This document shows positions 1 to 9,933 of a stretch of DNA of 13,915 nt, piece after piece. This DNA is from an uncultured Archangium sp. (lineage in GTDB: Bacteria > Myxococcota > Myxococcia > Myxococcales > Myxococcaceae), in the NCBI GenBank assembly GCA_937875615.1, contig CALNBU010000716.1, forward strand, positions 1-13,915, in the 5' to 3' direction. How positions within the stretch are numbered: the first letter of the stretch is position 1; the number at the start of each line of letters is the position of its first letter. The translations under genes and the position numbers were made by a program. The notes under the pieces were generated by a model. The model had not been told where the DNA came from and made no database searches. It saw only the letters and a list, made by a program, of their open reading frames with translations.

Positions 1-1017
1 AGGGACGTGCGCCAGGATGACCGCCGCGCCGGGGTGCGCCAGCGCGTACGCCCAGGGGATGGCGGCGGCCGCGGCCCTGGAGAAGTCGGTGGTGACGAGC
101 AGCCGTTGGAAGCGCGCCGGGGCCTGCAGGGCGCCCTCGCCGTCGGGCGGCACGATGGCCACCGACATGCGCGAGAGGTGCAGGGCGGTGGACGAGACGC
201 TCCACAGGCGGCCCAACCCGGTGCGGCCATGCGAGCCCACCACCACCAGCTGGCAGCGCTCTGCCTCCGCCAGCTCCAGCAGGTGCTCGGCCACCCGGCC
301 CAGCGCGCGCTTGGCGCGGTACGAGAGCGCTCCCTGGCCCGGGAGCGAGGGGACCCGGCGCTGGAGGTCGCGCTCGATGAGCGCCTCCACCTCGGTGTCG
401 GGGGCGCTGCTCAGCGGACTCTCGACCGCGCCGAGCCCGTACTGCTGGTGCGCCTCGTTGGCGTAGTAGACGCGGCCCACCACCACGTCGACCGGCCCCG
501 CCGCGCGCAGCGCCGAGAGCCACCGCAGCGCGCTGGCGCCGGCCTCGTCATCCTGCAGCGCCAGCATCACCCGCAGCGGCTCGCCCTTCGCCCACGAGGT
601 GAAGGAGCCGCTCTCGCGCACTACCAGCACGGGCAGCGGGGCGCGCGCCGCGATGCGCTCGCTGGTGCCGCCCAGCTTCAGCAGCGAGCTTGCGCCATGG
701 CCCTGCGAGGCCACCACCAGCAGCCGGGCGTGGGTCGCCTCGGCGGCGGCGCGCAGCTCGGTGGCGACGTGTCCGCGCCGCAGCTCGGTCTTCACCGGGG
801 CGCCGGTCTGCTGGTGCAGCGAGTCGCCCAGCCGGGTGAGGCGCTCTTCGAGCAGGGCGGCGGCGCGATCAGCCTGGAGCTCGGTCAGCGCCTCCACGGA
901 GGGGTCGAGCACGTGCACGAGGTGCAGCGGCGCAGCCAGCGCCCGCGCGATGGCCGCCGCGGTCTGCGTGGCATCGTTCGCGGCGGGAGAGAAGTCAGTC
1001 GCGCAGAGAATGGTCAT
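1..1017 (-). CDS. Tandem universal stress protein (UspA family), 3' end cut by window edge
   Basis: Stress-associated cytoplasmic protein made of repeated UspA (Rossmann-like, often ATP-binding) domains. The frame is open for 339 codons from the ATG at 1017 to the left edge with no stop, so the C terminus is missing. Domain 1 is about residues 1-137 (begins MTILCATDFSP). Domain 2 is about 146-287. A third domain opens near residue 305 (LLVTTDFS, Asp311) and is cut. Each domain has the usual beta-strand/Asp start. The ATP loop (GxxG, nine residues, G-S/T) is imperfect twice: domain 1 reads ASQG at 103-106, so the first Gly is Ala, and domain 2 reads GSHG at 261-264 but has Val274 where the last Gly belongs. 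ATP binding may therefore be weak or altered. No Shine-Dalgarno is visible. It lies 99 bases behind the preceding same-strand gene, so it could be the operon's last gene or have its own promoter. Two-domain Usp proteins are common; three or more is less so. Confidence 0.9.
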   Translation of the reverse strand, partial: MTILCATDFSPAANDATQTAAAIARALAAPLHLVHVLDPSVEALTELQADRAAALLEERLTRLGDSLHQQTGAPVKTELRRGHVATELRAAAEATHARLLVVASQGHGASSLLKLGGTSERIAARAPLPVLVVRESGSFTSWAKGEPLRVMLALQDDEAGASALRWLSALRAAGPVDVVVGRVYYANEAHQQYGLGAVESPLSSAPDTEVEALIERDLQRRVPSLPGQGALSYRAKRALGRVAEHLLELAEAERCQLVVVGSHGRTGLGRLWSVSSTALHLSRMSVAIVPPDGEGALQAPARFQRLLVTTDFSRAAAAAIPWAYALAHPGAAVILAHVP

Positions 1018-1060
1018 GCCGCGCGGTGCTTCATGCGGCGTGCCAGCACCGCTCCGACGG

Positions 1061-1072
1061 CGCTGGCCAGCG
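1061..1072. repeat. 12-base perfect palindrome upstream of usp
   Basis: The sequence CGCTGGCCAGCG is its own reverse complement. It sits 44 bases before the universal stress protein start, in the 99-base gap after the preceding gene. It could be an operator for a dimeric regulator. A 12-base perfect palindrome is expected about once per 4 kb by chance, so the support is only its position. Confidence 0.25.
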
Positions 1073-1116
1073 GGCCACGCAAAGCCTGCGCGCGTCTCAG
1101 GCGGGGTGCAGAATTT

Positions 1117-1476
1117 TCAGGTCCGGGCGCCGACGGCCTGCTCGATGCGCTCCCAGCTCCAGGAGTCGGGCCCGTAGCGCCCGAGAATGGTGCGGGTGGA
1201 GTCGATGAGGAAGGGGCCCTTGTTGCCCTTCACCAGTGAGTAGCCGGCCTCGGGCTTCTCGACCACCAGCTCACCCTGGGCCTCGCCGCGCAGCACGCGG
1301 TTGATCTTCAGCTTCACGGTCTGCGCCGCGGAGCGCTGGCCGGTGCTGGTGGAGCCGGGCTTGGCCTCCACCCTGGGCGCCGCGGAGCCGGTGGAGAGCA
1401 CCTCCAGCACCTCCGCGTCGACCACCCAGAGCGCCTGCGGCAGCACGTCTTCAATCGGTTCAGGAGGCTTGGCCAT
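1117..1476 (-). CDS. Small beta-rich protein, possibly OB-fold (netrin/TIMP-like); possible partner of the upstream protease
   Basis: A 119-residue protein of unknown function. It starts at the ATG at 1476, preceded by GGGAG at 1487-1483 with a 6-base spacer, and ends with TGA at 1117-1119. It begins 14 bases after the stop of the calpain-like protease gene, so the two are almost certainly co-transcribed. It has no signal peptide and no cysteine. The pattern is alternating strands: a first strand pair around residues 16-28 (ALWVVDAEVLEVL), a polar loop at about 29-50, then strands at about 52-75 (VKLKINRVLRGE) and a Gly-rich segment near 84-95. The strand/loop/'VLRG'/'GPFLI' order reminds me of bacterial netrin/TIMP-like OB-fold proteins, but the TIMP cysteines are absent and I cannot prove homology. 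Its position suggests a protease accessory or inhibitor, which is inference only. The conserved-looking tail (LGRYGPDSWSWERIEQ) could be a family signature. Confidence 0.75.
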   Translation of the reverse strand: MAKPPEPIEDVLPQALWVVDAEVLEVLSTGSAAPRVEAKPGSTSTGQRSAAQTVKLKINRVLRGEAQGELVVEKPEAGYSLVKGNKGPFLIDSTRTILGRYGPDSWSWERIEQAVGART

Positions 1477-1490
1477 GGTGGGCTCCCAGC

Positions 1491-3218
1491 TCAGCGTTCG
1501 AAGTACAGCGACTGGTAGAGGTTGGTGAAGTCGGCGAGCTTCAGCTTGAAGACGCCGTCGTCGGCGCCGTTGCCCGCGGGCTCCGATTCGCCCCAGGGGT
1601 TGCGCAGCACCACGTAGCGCTCTCCGTCGGCCTGCTCGTAGCCGAGGATCGAGTACGCGTGGTTCGCGTACACGCCGCTGTTGGTGTAGCGGCCGTTCTC
1701 GGAGTCGCCGTAGGTGCCGGCGCCCACCGCCTTCTTCGCGTCGACGTTGGCCACCAGCTGGGTCCACACCCGGTCCTGGTTCCAGGTGCCGATGCCCATC
1801 ATCGAGGCCTCGGTGCCCAGCACGTCTTCGAAGACGTCGCTCACGTGGCCGCCGTCTCCGATGGTGTCGTAGCTGCCCTTCCACTGGGCGTAGGCCTTCT
1901 CCACCAGCGGGAACCACAGCTCCATCTTCTTGGGGTCTCCGGAGTTCGCCGAGCGGCCGTAGAGCGGGCCACCGTAGCTGCGCGCGTAGAGGTCTCCGTC
2001 GACGGTGATGGGCACGTCCTTCGGCTGGCCGGTGGCCCAGTCCCGCTGCTTGAAGGTGACGGTGTAGGTGCCGTCGCCGTTGTCCTTGATCATGTTGGTG
2101 AGCGCGGACGGGTTGGACTGGGCGATGGCCGAGATGGCGGCGGGGAAGTAGCAGTCGCCGATCTGCCCCTGCTGGGCGTCGCCCGGCGCCACCCCGTCGA
2201 CGAAGAGCGGGCCGGTGAAGCGGACCTTGTTGAAGCGAGGCTTGCCCGACGAGTCGAGCTCGTCGCGGTGCAGCGCGGGGTCGGGGACCAGATCCACGTC
2301 GCCGGGCGGCGCGCCGGGCACGGTGACGTTGCCCACGCTCTCGGTGAAGGTCGCGTTGTTGACGCCGTCGCTCGCCGCCACGCTGAAGGCGTCTCCGGGG
2401 CGACCGTTGAGCGAGACGCCGGCGGGGAAGCTGCCCTCGTCGTTGAGCGTCACCACGGTCTTCTCGCCGGTGCGCTTGTTGGTGAACTGCAGCTGCGCGC
2501 CCGGCTCCGAGACCTGGCGGCTGCCGTTGATGTTGGAGACGGAGATCTTCCCGTCGCCGGCGTCGGCCAGGCCCACGCGGAACAGCGCCACCACCGCGTT
2601 GCGGGTGTCGCGCGCCTCGATGCCGGAGGCCTTCACCGTGACCCAGTCGGAGGTGCTGCCGTCGGCGTAGCGCGCGCGCATGCGGATGAGGTCGCCCTCG
2701 CGCGGCGCCTGCTCACCGGTCAGCCTGGCCTGATTGAAGCGGCCGTTGGCGTCGGCGGTGCCGATGACCATGGTGTCGTCGAGGTGGAGCCGGCCGCCGG
2801 GCGCGGTGGAGATGTTGATGGCCTCGATGGAGGCGCCGGCCTTCGTCACGCCCGAGAGGCCGTGCTTCTGGTCTCCGGTGACGGAGAGCCCTTCGGCGGC
2901 GGGGGGCGGGGTGCGGCCCAGCACCTGCTCCAGGAACTCGCGGGCGCCCGCCTCGAGCGGCACGCTGCCCTTGTCGAGGATCGTCTCCAGGTCGCGGCGC
3001 TCGTTGGCGGTGATGCCGTCGCGGGCCAGCGCGATCTGCTGCTCGGCGCTGAGGCCCGGCTTCTTCAGCGCGTCGGCCAGCTTCACCTGGCCCCAGCGCG
3101 CGCTGTCACCCAGGTACGAGAGGATATCGAGCGCCTGCTCCTTCCCGATGGGCCGCGCCGCGCGTTCGTAGGAGGCGTACAGCTGCGAGAGGCGGCGATC
3201 CGTGATGGGTGCGGGCAT
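1491..3218 (-). CDS. Calpain-like cysteine protease (C2 family) with two Ig-like modules
   Basis: A 575-residue papain-fold endopeptidase. Domain order: a helical N-terminal module (about 1-102), a first beta-sandwich/Ig-like module (about 110-200), a second (about 205-300), then a C2 catalytic domain (about 330-575). The catalytic set is complete. DAQQGQIGDCYF supplies oxyanion Gln350 and nucleophile Cys356 (calpain consensus QGxxGDCW/Y). YANHAYSILGY supplies His520, and LRNPWGE supplies Asn540. Calpain EF-hand and C2-like domains are absent. There is no signal peptide, so it is either cytosolic or exported by a route the sequence does not show. The start is the ATG at 3218, with GGAG five bases upstream. 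In-frame codons continue upstream through 5384, but this is an accident of the frameshift in the preceding gene: the protein between 3840 and 3218 in this frame is Arg/Ala-rich shadow sequence. A 101-base gap separates it from that gene, and it is followed 14 bases later by the 119-residue protein. Confidence 0.88.
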   Translation of the reverse strand: MPAPITDRRLSQLYASYERAARPIGKEQALDILSYLGDSARWGQVKLADALKKPGLSAEQQIALARDGITANERRDLETILDKGSVPLEAGAREFLEQVLGRTPPPAAEGLSVTGDQKHGLSGVTKAGASIEAINISTAPGGRLHLDDTMVIGTADANGRFNQARLTGEQAPREGDLIRMRARYADGSTSDWVTVKASGIEARDTRNAVVALFRVGLADAGDGKISVSNINGSRQVSEPGAQLQFTNKRTGEKTVVTLNDEGSFPAGVSLNGRPGDAFSVAASDGVNNATFTESVGNVTVPGAPPGDVDLVPDPALHRDELDSSGKPRFNKVRFTGPLFVDGVAPGDAQQGQIGDCYFPAAISAIAQSNPSALTNMIKDNGDGTYTVTFKQRDWATGQPKDVPITVDGDLYARSYGGPLYGRSANSGDPKKMELWFPLVEKAYAQWKGSYDTIGDGGHVSDVFEDVLGTEASMMGIGTWNQDRVWTQLVANVDAKKAVGAGTYGDSENGRYTNSGVYANHAYSILGYEQADGERYVVLRNPWGESEPAGNGADDGVFKLKLADFTNLYQSLYFER

Positions 3219-3223
3219 GTGGA

Positions 3224-3227
3224 CTCC
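3224..3227 (-). promoter_or_regulatory. Ribosome binding site of the calpain-like gene
   Basis: GGAG sits five bases before the ATG at 3218. It supports that start over any of the in-frame codons further upstream that would fuse the protease to the Hsp70. Confidence 0.65.
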
Positions 3228-3251
3228 GGTAGGATTGACGAATGCAGTACG

Positions 3252-3279
3252 ACTGTAGCCGAACGCCGGGAACGGTGAA
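3252..3279 (-). promoter_or_regulatory. Candidate sigma-70-type promoter for the calpain-like gene
   Basis: On the minus strand, TTCACC (3279-3274, 4 of 6 to TTGACA) and TACAGT (3257-3252, 4 of 6 to TATAAT) are separated by 16 bases, in the 101-base gap between the Hsp70 stop and the protease start. The local AT content is a little above the surroundings. The match is weak and the gene could equally be read through from alaS. Confidence 0.3.
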
Positions 3280-3319
3280 GGGGCTTCCGTCAGGCGACGC
3301 GCGCGGGTGACGAGGTGCG

Positions 3320-5384
3320 TCAGCGGGCGCCGAAGAGGCGCTTGATGCCGCGGAAGAGGCCGCTGGGCGTGGAGGGCCGGGCCTCTTCTTCTCCGGGCAG
3401 CGGCGACTCGGCCAGCAGCTGCGCCTGCACCTCGTCGGAGGCCTCGGCGGTGGAGAACTGCACGTCGAGCTGCCTTCCGGTGGGCGTGCTGGCGGTGAGC
3501 TGCAGGCGCCCGTCGCTGCCCACCGCGAAGTGCAGGCTGAGCTCGCCCGCGCGCTCGGAGGTCATGGTGAGCGCGCCCAGGTATTCGTTGTCTTCTGCGC
3601 GCGCGGCGGTGCCCTGGAGCACGGCCAGTCGCACGGGCTGGTCTGCCTCGACCGGCACCGTGAGCGACTTCTGGGCGGGCAGGCGGGTGTTGCGCTCGAG
3701 CACCCGGAGAAAGCCGCCGCCCTTCACCGCGACGCCGATGGGAGAGGCCAGCACCTCGGCCAGCGAGAGGCCCCGCTTCCCGTGCTCGCGCTGCACCAGC
3801 GAGTGGCCGTAGAGCGCCGCGCCCGCCAACGAGGTGGCGGGCAACATCCAGCACATCTTCGCCGTGACCGAACAGACGGGAGAGGGCACGCGATCCACGG
3901 CCCAGCAGGTGCGTGAGCGCGTCGCGCACGGCCGGCGCGCGGGACTGCCCGCCCACCAGCAGCACCTCGTCGAGGCTCTGCGGCGAGAGCCTGGCGGCGT
4001 CGAGTACGGCCTGGGTCACCTCGCAGGTGCGCTGCACGAGGTCCGCGGTGGCCGACTCGAGGAAGCCGCGCTCGACCTCGACGTGCAGGGGCAGCGGGTT
4101 GCCCGCGTCGTCGGTGGAGGCGAAGGGGACATGCACCGGCGCGAGGGCCTCTTCGGAGAGCTTGATCTTCGCCACCTCGGCGGCGTCGCGGACGCGCTCC
4201 ACGGTGATGCCCGACTCCAGCAGCCGGGCGCGGGCGCTGGTCTCCATGGTGCCGATGAGCGCGTCGGCGAGGCGCGCGTCGAAGTCCATGCCGCCGAGGA
4301 AGTTGTCGCCGCCGGTGCTCACGGCCTCGAGATCATCGCCGGTGATCTCCACCACAGAGGCGTCGAAGGTGCCGCCGCCAAGGTCGTAGACCAGCACCCG
4401 CTTGCGCGCGAGGCCACGGCCGTAGCCGAAGGCCAGGGCCACCGCTGAGGGCTCGTTGAGGATCGAGAGCACCTCCAGGCCCGCCAGCCGCGCGGCGCCG
4501 AGCAGGGCGGTGCGTTGATGGTCGGTGTACCAGGCGGGGACGCACAGCACCGCGCGGTGCAGCTCCCGCCCGAGGTGGTTCTGCGCGGCGTTCTTGAGCT
4601 CCCGGAGGAGGTGCGAGGCGAGCTCCGCGATGCCGAACACCCGACCGCCGAGCTCCACGCCCACGTCGCCCTCCGGGTCGGGGGCGAAGCGCCAGGGCGC
4701 GCCGCCGGCCAGCGCCTTCAGCCGTCGGCTCTGCGCGCGCCGGCCCATCAACCGCTTGAAGCCGGTCACCGTGGCCTCTGGGTGGTCGACGCGGTGCTTG
4801 CGCGCCGCGCTGCCGATGAGCACCCGGTCTTTCGCCGCGTCGAAGGCCACCACCGAGGGCAGCACGAAGGCGTCCCGCTCCGAGCCGATGGGCACCAGCC
4901 TGGGCTGACCGTCGACCACCACCGCTGCGCGGCAGGTGGTGGTGCCGAGGTCGATGCCCAGCACCAGCTCCCTGGGGGCCTCGGCAGGCTCGGGTGGCGG
5001 CTCCGGCTCCGCCGCCCGACTGCGCGGAGAGAGCTCGGGCTCGCTGGCCGGCTTCTGGCTCTCTCGCAGGGCGAGGAGCTGGTCGATGAGCGCCAGGGTG
5101 CGCGGGTCGATGCGGGTGAAGCGCACCAGCATGCCCGCCTTCCCGGGTTGCTCATCGAGCACCAGCCTGTGCACCACGCCCTCGCCGCGCATCAGGCGGG
5201 TGCCGTCCTGGAGGACGAGCTCGAAGGAGAGCGCCGTGCCCTCGGGCTTGCCGCCCCGGGTGGCGATGAAGATGCCGCCGCGCGTGACGTTGGCGCCGTA
5301 GCGCTCGATGAACTCCTGCTCGGTGGAGAAGGGGAGCCTGACGCGCAGCGGAACCTTCTTCGGCTGGCTCGGCGACGACGTCAT
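3320..5384 (-). pseudogene. PilZ-Hsp70 (DnaK-like) fusion chaperone, interrupted by a one-base frameshift
   Basis: Removing one base gives a 687-residue protein. Residues about 8-108 are a PilZ-like domain of the myxobacterial type (NVTRGGIF at 32-39 replaces the usual D/NxSxxG; no clean RxxxR, so c-di-GMP binding is doubtful). A Pro/Glu-rich linker (about 110-138) follows. The Hsp70 ATPase domain carries GIDLGTTT (143-150), GFKRLMGRR (Lys210, equivalent to DnaK Lys70), CVPAWYTDHQR (281-291), YDLGGGTFDAS (333-343) and LLVGGQSR (475-482). After Ala515 the frame is wrong; the +1 frame from about 3839 continues with GAALYGHSL and a substrate-binding beta domain (RVLERNTRLPAQKS, AVLQG) to a TGA at 3320. 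The helical lid is very short. The start is the ATG at 5384, which overlaps the lipoprotein stop as ATGA and has no Shine-Dalgarno, so translation is coupled. All other motifs are intact, so this is either a recent mutation or a sequence error. Confidence 0.85.
3839..3841 (-). other. Frameshift site (one extra G/C) in the PilZ-Hsp70 gene
   Basis: On the coding strand the text reads GATGTTGCCCGCCACC. Deleting one C of the CCC gives Asp-Val-Ala-Ala-Thr-Ser-Leu-Ala-Gly-Ala-Ala-Leu, which joins the ATPase end (HGEDVLDVA) to GAALYGHSL as expected for an Hsp70. The upstream frame contributes up to Ala515 and the downstream frame everything after it. Confidence 0.75.
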
Positions 5385-5961
5385 TGCAGGGGAAGTTCTA
5401 CCTTGGCCGTGGGCGTAGACAGAGTGACTTTGAGCCCCTCGCCGATGATTTCAGGTGGGACCTCGAAGTACAGCACCACCGGCGTCGCGCGACCTGGACT
5501 GAGCGAGACCTCCCAGGGGCTGCCGCCGCCGGCGCGCTGCGCGTCGCGGGCTGGCTGGAAGCGGAGCTCGCCCCGCACCAGCTCGGCGCTGTTCAGCGCC
5601 AGGGTGGTGGCCTGCTTCGCGGTGGCGCTCAGGGTCACCTGCAGGAAGCGATCGACGGTGGTGATGGACACCTTCCCGGTGCCCACCGTCTGGGTGCGCA
5701 GCAGCGACTCCAACCGGAGCTGGACGTCGCCCAGGTCCGCGGCCACGCCCGCTGGCACCTGGAGCTTCACCGGCGGCTGGTTGGCGGCCAGCGCGTCGGT
5801 GAGCGGTTTGTTGGCCTCCTCGGCGCGGCGGCGCGCGCTGGCCTCCCGGTCGAGGCGCGCCTGCTCGGCCTTCAGCTTCTTGAGCAGCGGGTCGTTCTCG
5901 TCGAAGGACGGCTCGTCTTTCGGGCACGCGCACAGCAGCAGCCCCAGGGCGAGCCAGCGGG

Positions 5962-5965
<4 letters not shown>
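5381..5965 (-). CDS. Small lipoprotein with coiled coil and beta-sandwich domain
   Basis: A 194-residue probable lipoprotein of unknown function. The N terminus MTRWLALGLLLCAC is a short lipoprotein signal; the best lipobox is LCAC with Cys14 as the lipidated residue (Cys12 is the alternative). A charged helical stretch, probably coiled coil, spans about 26-52. A beta-rich domain follows (about 65-194) with the late pattern 'SPGRATPVVLYFEVP', typical of Ig-like/DUF4352-type extracytoplasmic domains. That family assignment is tentative. It starts with GTG at 5965, whose last bases form the alaS stop (GTGA), with a GAGGGG Shine-Dalgarno just upstream inside alaS. Its own stop overlaps the Hsp70 start (ATGA). 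It is therefore co-translated with both neighbours, although its product is predicted to be outside the inner membrane while theirs are cytoplasmic. Confidence 0.85.
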
Positions 5966-8616
<2,651 letters not shown>

Positions 8617-8647
8617 GAAATGTCGTTATTCCACGCCGCAGGTGTTT

Positions 8648-9085
8648 TCAACGCGGCTGCGGCGGTGGGGCCTGTTTGAGCCAGCCCTGGTAGTGGCTCC
8701 AGGAGGGATCTTCCGAGAAGTCGACCTGCGCCTTGTAGGTGGGGTTGAGGTCCTGGAAGGTCACCAGCCCCTTCGCCACCTGGGCCTGGTCGCCGAAGTA
8801 GATGAAGTACTGCCGGGAGCCCTCGACGGCAATGCGACAGACGTAGATGCCCCACCCGCGGGAGGCCTTCCCCACCTCCTGCAGCAGGCTGGCCTCCATC
8901 TTCTCCAGTCGCGGGGCCTCGTCGGGGTGCCAGAGCGCCCCTGACGGCGGGAGCTGGTTCTTGATGGTGACCGTGGCGAAGTGCGGCAGCTGCGCGCCTG
9001 GCAGGGGCTTTCCTTCGAATTGCCGGTCGAGCAGGACCTGCGCGCGCTGTCCGGAGATCCGCGTCATGAAGTGTTGCCAGCTCAT
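8648..9085 (-). CDS. DUF695-like domain protein
   Basis: A 145-residue cytoplasmic protein of unknown function. Start is the ATG at 9085 (MSWQHFMTR), TGA at 8648-8650. The layout fits DUF695: an N-terminal 'W..(F)..RI.G..A.VL.D' segment, a central helix around 'EAPRLEKMEASLLQEV', then the strand pair GWGIYVCRIAVEGSRQYFIYF (split by the conserved Gly-x-Arg turn), and the characteristic end DPSWSHYQGWL. I recognise the family by pattern and have not searched it. No signal peptide or membrane segment is present. No clear Shine-Dalgarno precedes the ATG. It is the first gene of the leftward run, 31 bases ahead of alaS, and is divergent from the HEAT-repeat gene across a 99-base gap. Codons upstream of the ATG stay open across the gap, but that stretch is Arg/His-rich shadow sequence. 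Confidence 0.8.
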   Translation of the reverse strand: MSWQHFMTRISGQRAQVLLDRQFEGKPLPGAQLPHFATVTIKNQLPPSGALWHPDEAPRLEKMEASLLQEVGKASRGWGIYVCRIAVEGSRQYFIYFGDQAQVAKGLVTFQDLNPTYKAQVDFSEDPSWSHYQGWLKQAPPPQPR

Positions 9086-9184
9086 GTCGTCAGTCTGCCA
9101 GCGCGGGAGAGGTCGATGTGGGTCTTTCTGCGCGTCACGAAAGGGCGGCGGGCCTTCCCGTCTGCTGTAGAATGGAGGCGCACT
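9086..9184. promoter_or_regulatory. Divergent intergenic region (DUF695/alaS operon versus HEAT/HAMP unit)
   Basis: A 99-base gap between two divergent starts, so it should hold promoters for both units. The clearest element is TAGAAT at 9168-9173 (plus strand, 5 of 6 to TATAAT), but no -35 partner stands at the right distance and it would give an almost leaderless message. On the minus strand I find no convincing pair. A 4-base stem (CGGG 9149-9152 / CCCG 9157-9160) is too short to interpret. Confidence 0.4.
9174..9178 (+). promoter_or_regulatory. Ribosome binding site of the HEAT-repeat gene
   Basis: GGAGG lies six bases before the GTG at 9185. It fixes that GTG as the start rather than the in-frame ATG at 9116, and the residues immediately after GTG form a signal peptide. 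Confidence 0.75.
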
Positions 9185-9910
9185 GTGCGGCCGCTGGTTC
9201 TCCTGACTGCTTGCTTGTCGGTCGTCGCGCTCGCGGAAGAGGACGCGCGCGTGTCGTTTCTGAGCAAGCAGCTCTCGAGCGCGAAGGACGCCCGTCTGCG
9301 CGCCCAGACCGTGTTGCTCCTCGGGCAGACCGGCAGCGACGCGGCGGTGACGCCGCTGTGTGAGGCGCTCAAAGACGCAGACTCGGTGGTGCGCACGGCC
9401 GCGGCCTCGGCGCTGGGGGAGCTGCGCAGCGAGCCGGCGCGGACCTGCCTCACCGCGGCGCTCGAGGGCGCCGACGTCAAGGTGCGCGCGGCCCTCGAGA
9501 AGGCGCTGGCGCAGCGCGCGGTGCAGTCGGGCTCGCTCTACGTGCAGGTGGAGCCGGTGCAGGACAAGGTCGGCTCGTTGCCCGATGAGCTGGTGGAGCT
9601 CGCGGATCGCCTGATGCGCGAGAAGCTGGCGGCGTACAACGCCAGCTTCGCGCCCGCCGAGGAGGATAAGAAGTCGGCGGCGAGCCTGATTCGTGTGAAG
9701 AAGCTCAAGGGTTACCAGCTGCGGATGCAGCTGCTGCCCGGCTCCACCGAGAAGGGCCTCAAGGTGGAGATGCTGGTGATGTCGTATCCGGAACAGGCGC
9801 TGAAGGGCTCCTGGAACGTGAAGGCTGCGGGGGGCAAGCCGGAGAGCCTCATCAAGGCCATGGTGCCGCGCGTGCTCGATGACGCGGCGAGCGATCTGGA
9901 GTGGAAGTAA
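9185..9910 (+). CDS. Exported HEAT-repeat protein
   Basis: A 241-residue protein predicted to leave the cytoplasm. The GTG start at 9185 has a good Shine-Dalgarno. The N terminus (VRPLVLLTACLSVVALAEE) is a signal peptide, probably cut after ALA at residue 17. LTAC at 7-10 resembles a lipobox but would leave a very short signal. Residues about 35-112 are two to three HEAT repeats: DARLRAQTVLLLGQ with DAAVTPLCEALKD, then DSVVRTAAASALGEL with ARTCLTAALEG, then VKVRAALEKAL. The rest (about 115-235) is a mixed alpha/beta domain with no signature I know. HEAT arrays usually bind protein partners. The next gene starts 23 bases after its TAA, so the two form a transcription unit and may act together at the envelope, which is inference. 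An alternative start at ATG 9116 is possible but disfavoured. Confidence 0.85.
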   Translation: MRPLVLLTACLSVVALAEEDARVSFLSKQLSSAKDARLRAQTVLLLGQTGSDAAVTPLCEALKDADSVVRTAAASALGELRSEPARTCLTAALEGADVKVRAALEKALAQRAVQSGSLYVQVEPVQDKVGSLPDELVELADRLMREKLAAYNASFAPAEEDKKSAASLIRVKKLKGYQLRMQLLPGSTEKGLKVEMLVMSYPEQALKGSWNVKAAGGKPESLIKAMVPRVLDDAASDLEWK

Positions 9911-9933
9911 GCGCCCGAGGAAAGGAACAGCGC

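Noticed and set aside
1034..1052. A sigma-54-like TGGCAC element upstream of usp
   Set aside because: The -12 half would need GC in TTGC; here it is ATGAA, so the invariant GC is missing, and the start would be almost at the ATG.
1659..3278. A 539-codon plus-strand open frame over the protease gene
   Set aside because: Low-complexity Val/Gly/Ala/Arg composition typical of a shadow frame; the opposite strand carries clear calpain motifs.
3281..3319. Intrinsic terminator between the Hsp70 and protease genes
   Set aside because: No stem followed by a T run on either strand.
8981..9184. Longer N terminus for the HEAT-repeat protein (in-frame starts before 9185)
   Set aside because: The added residues are Arg-rich and would bury the signal peptide; the GTG at 9185 has GGAGG at ideal spacing.
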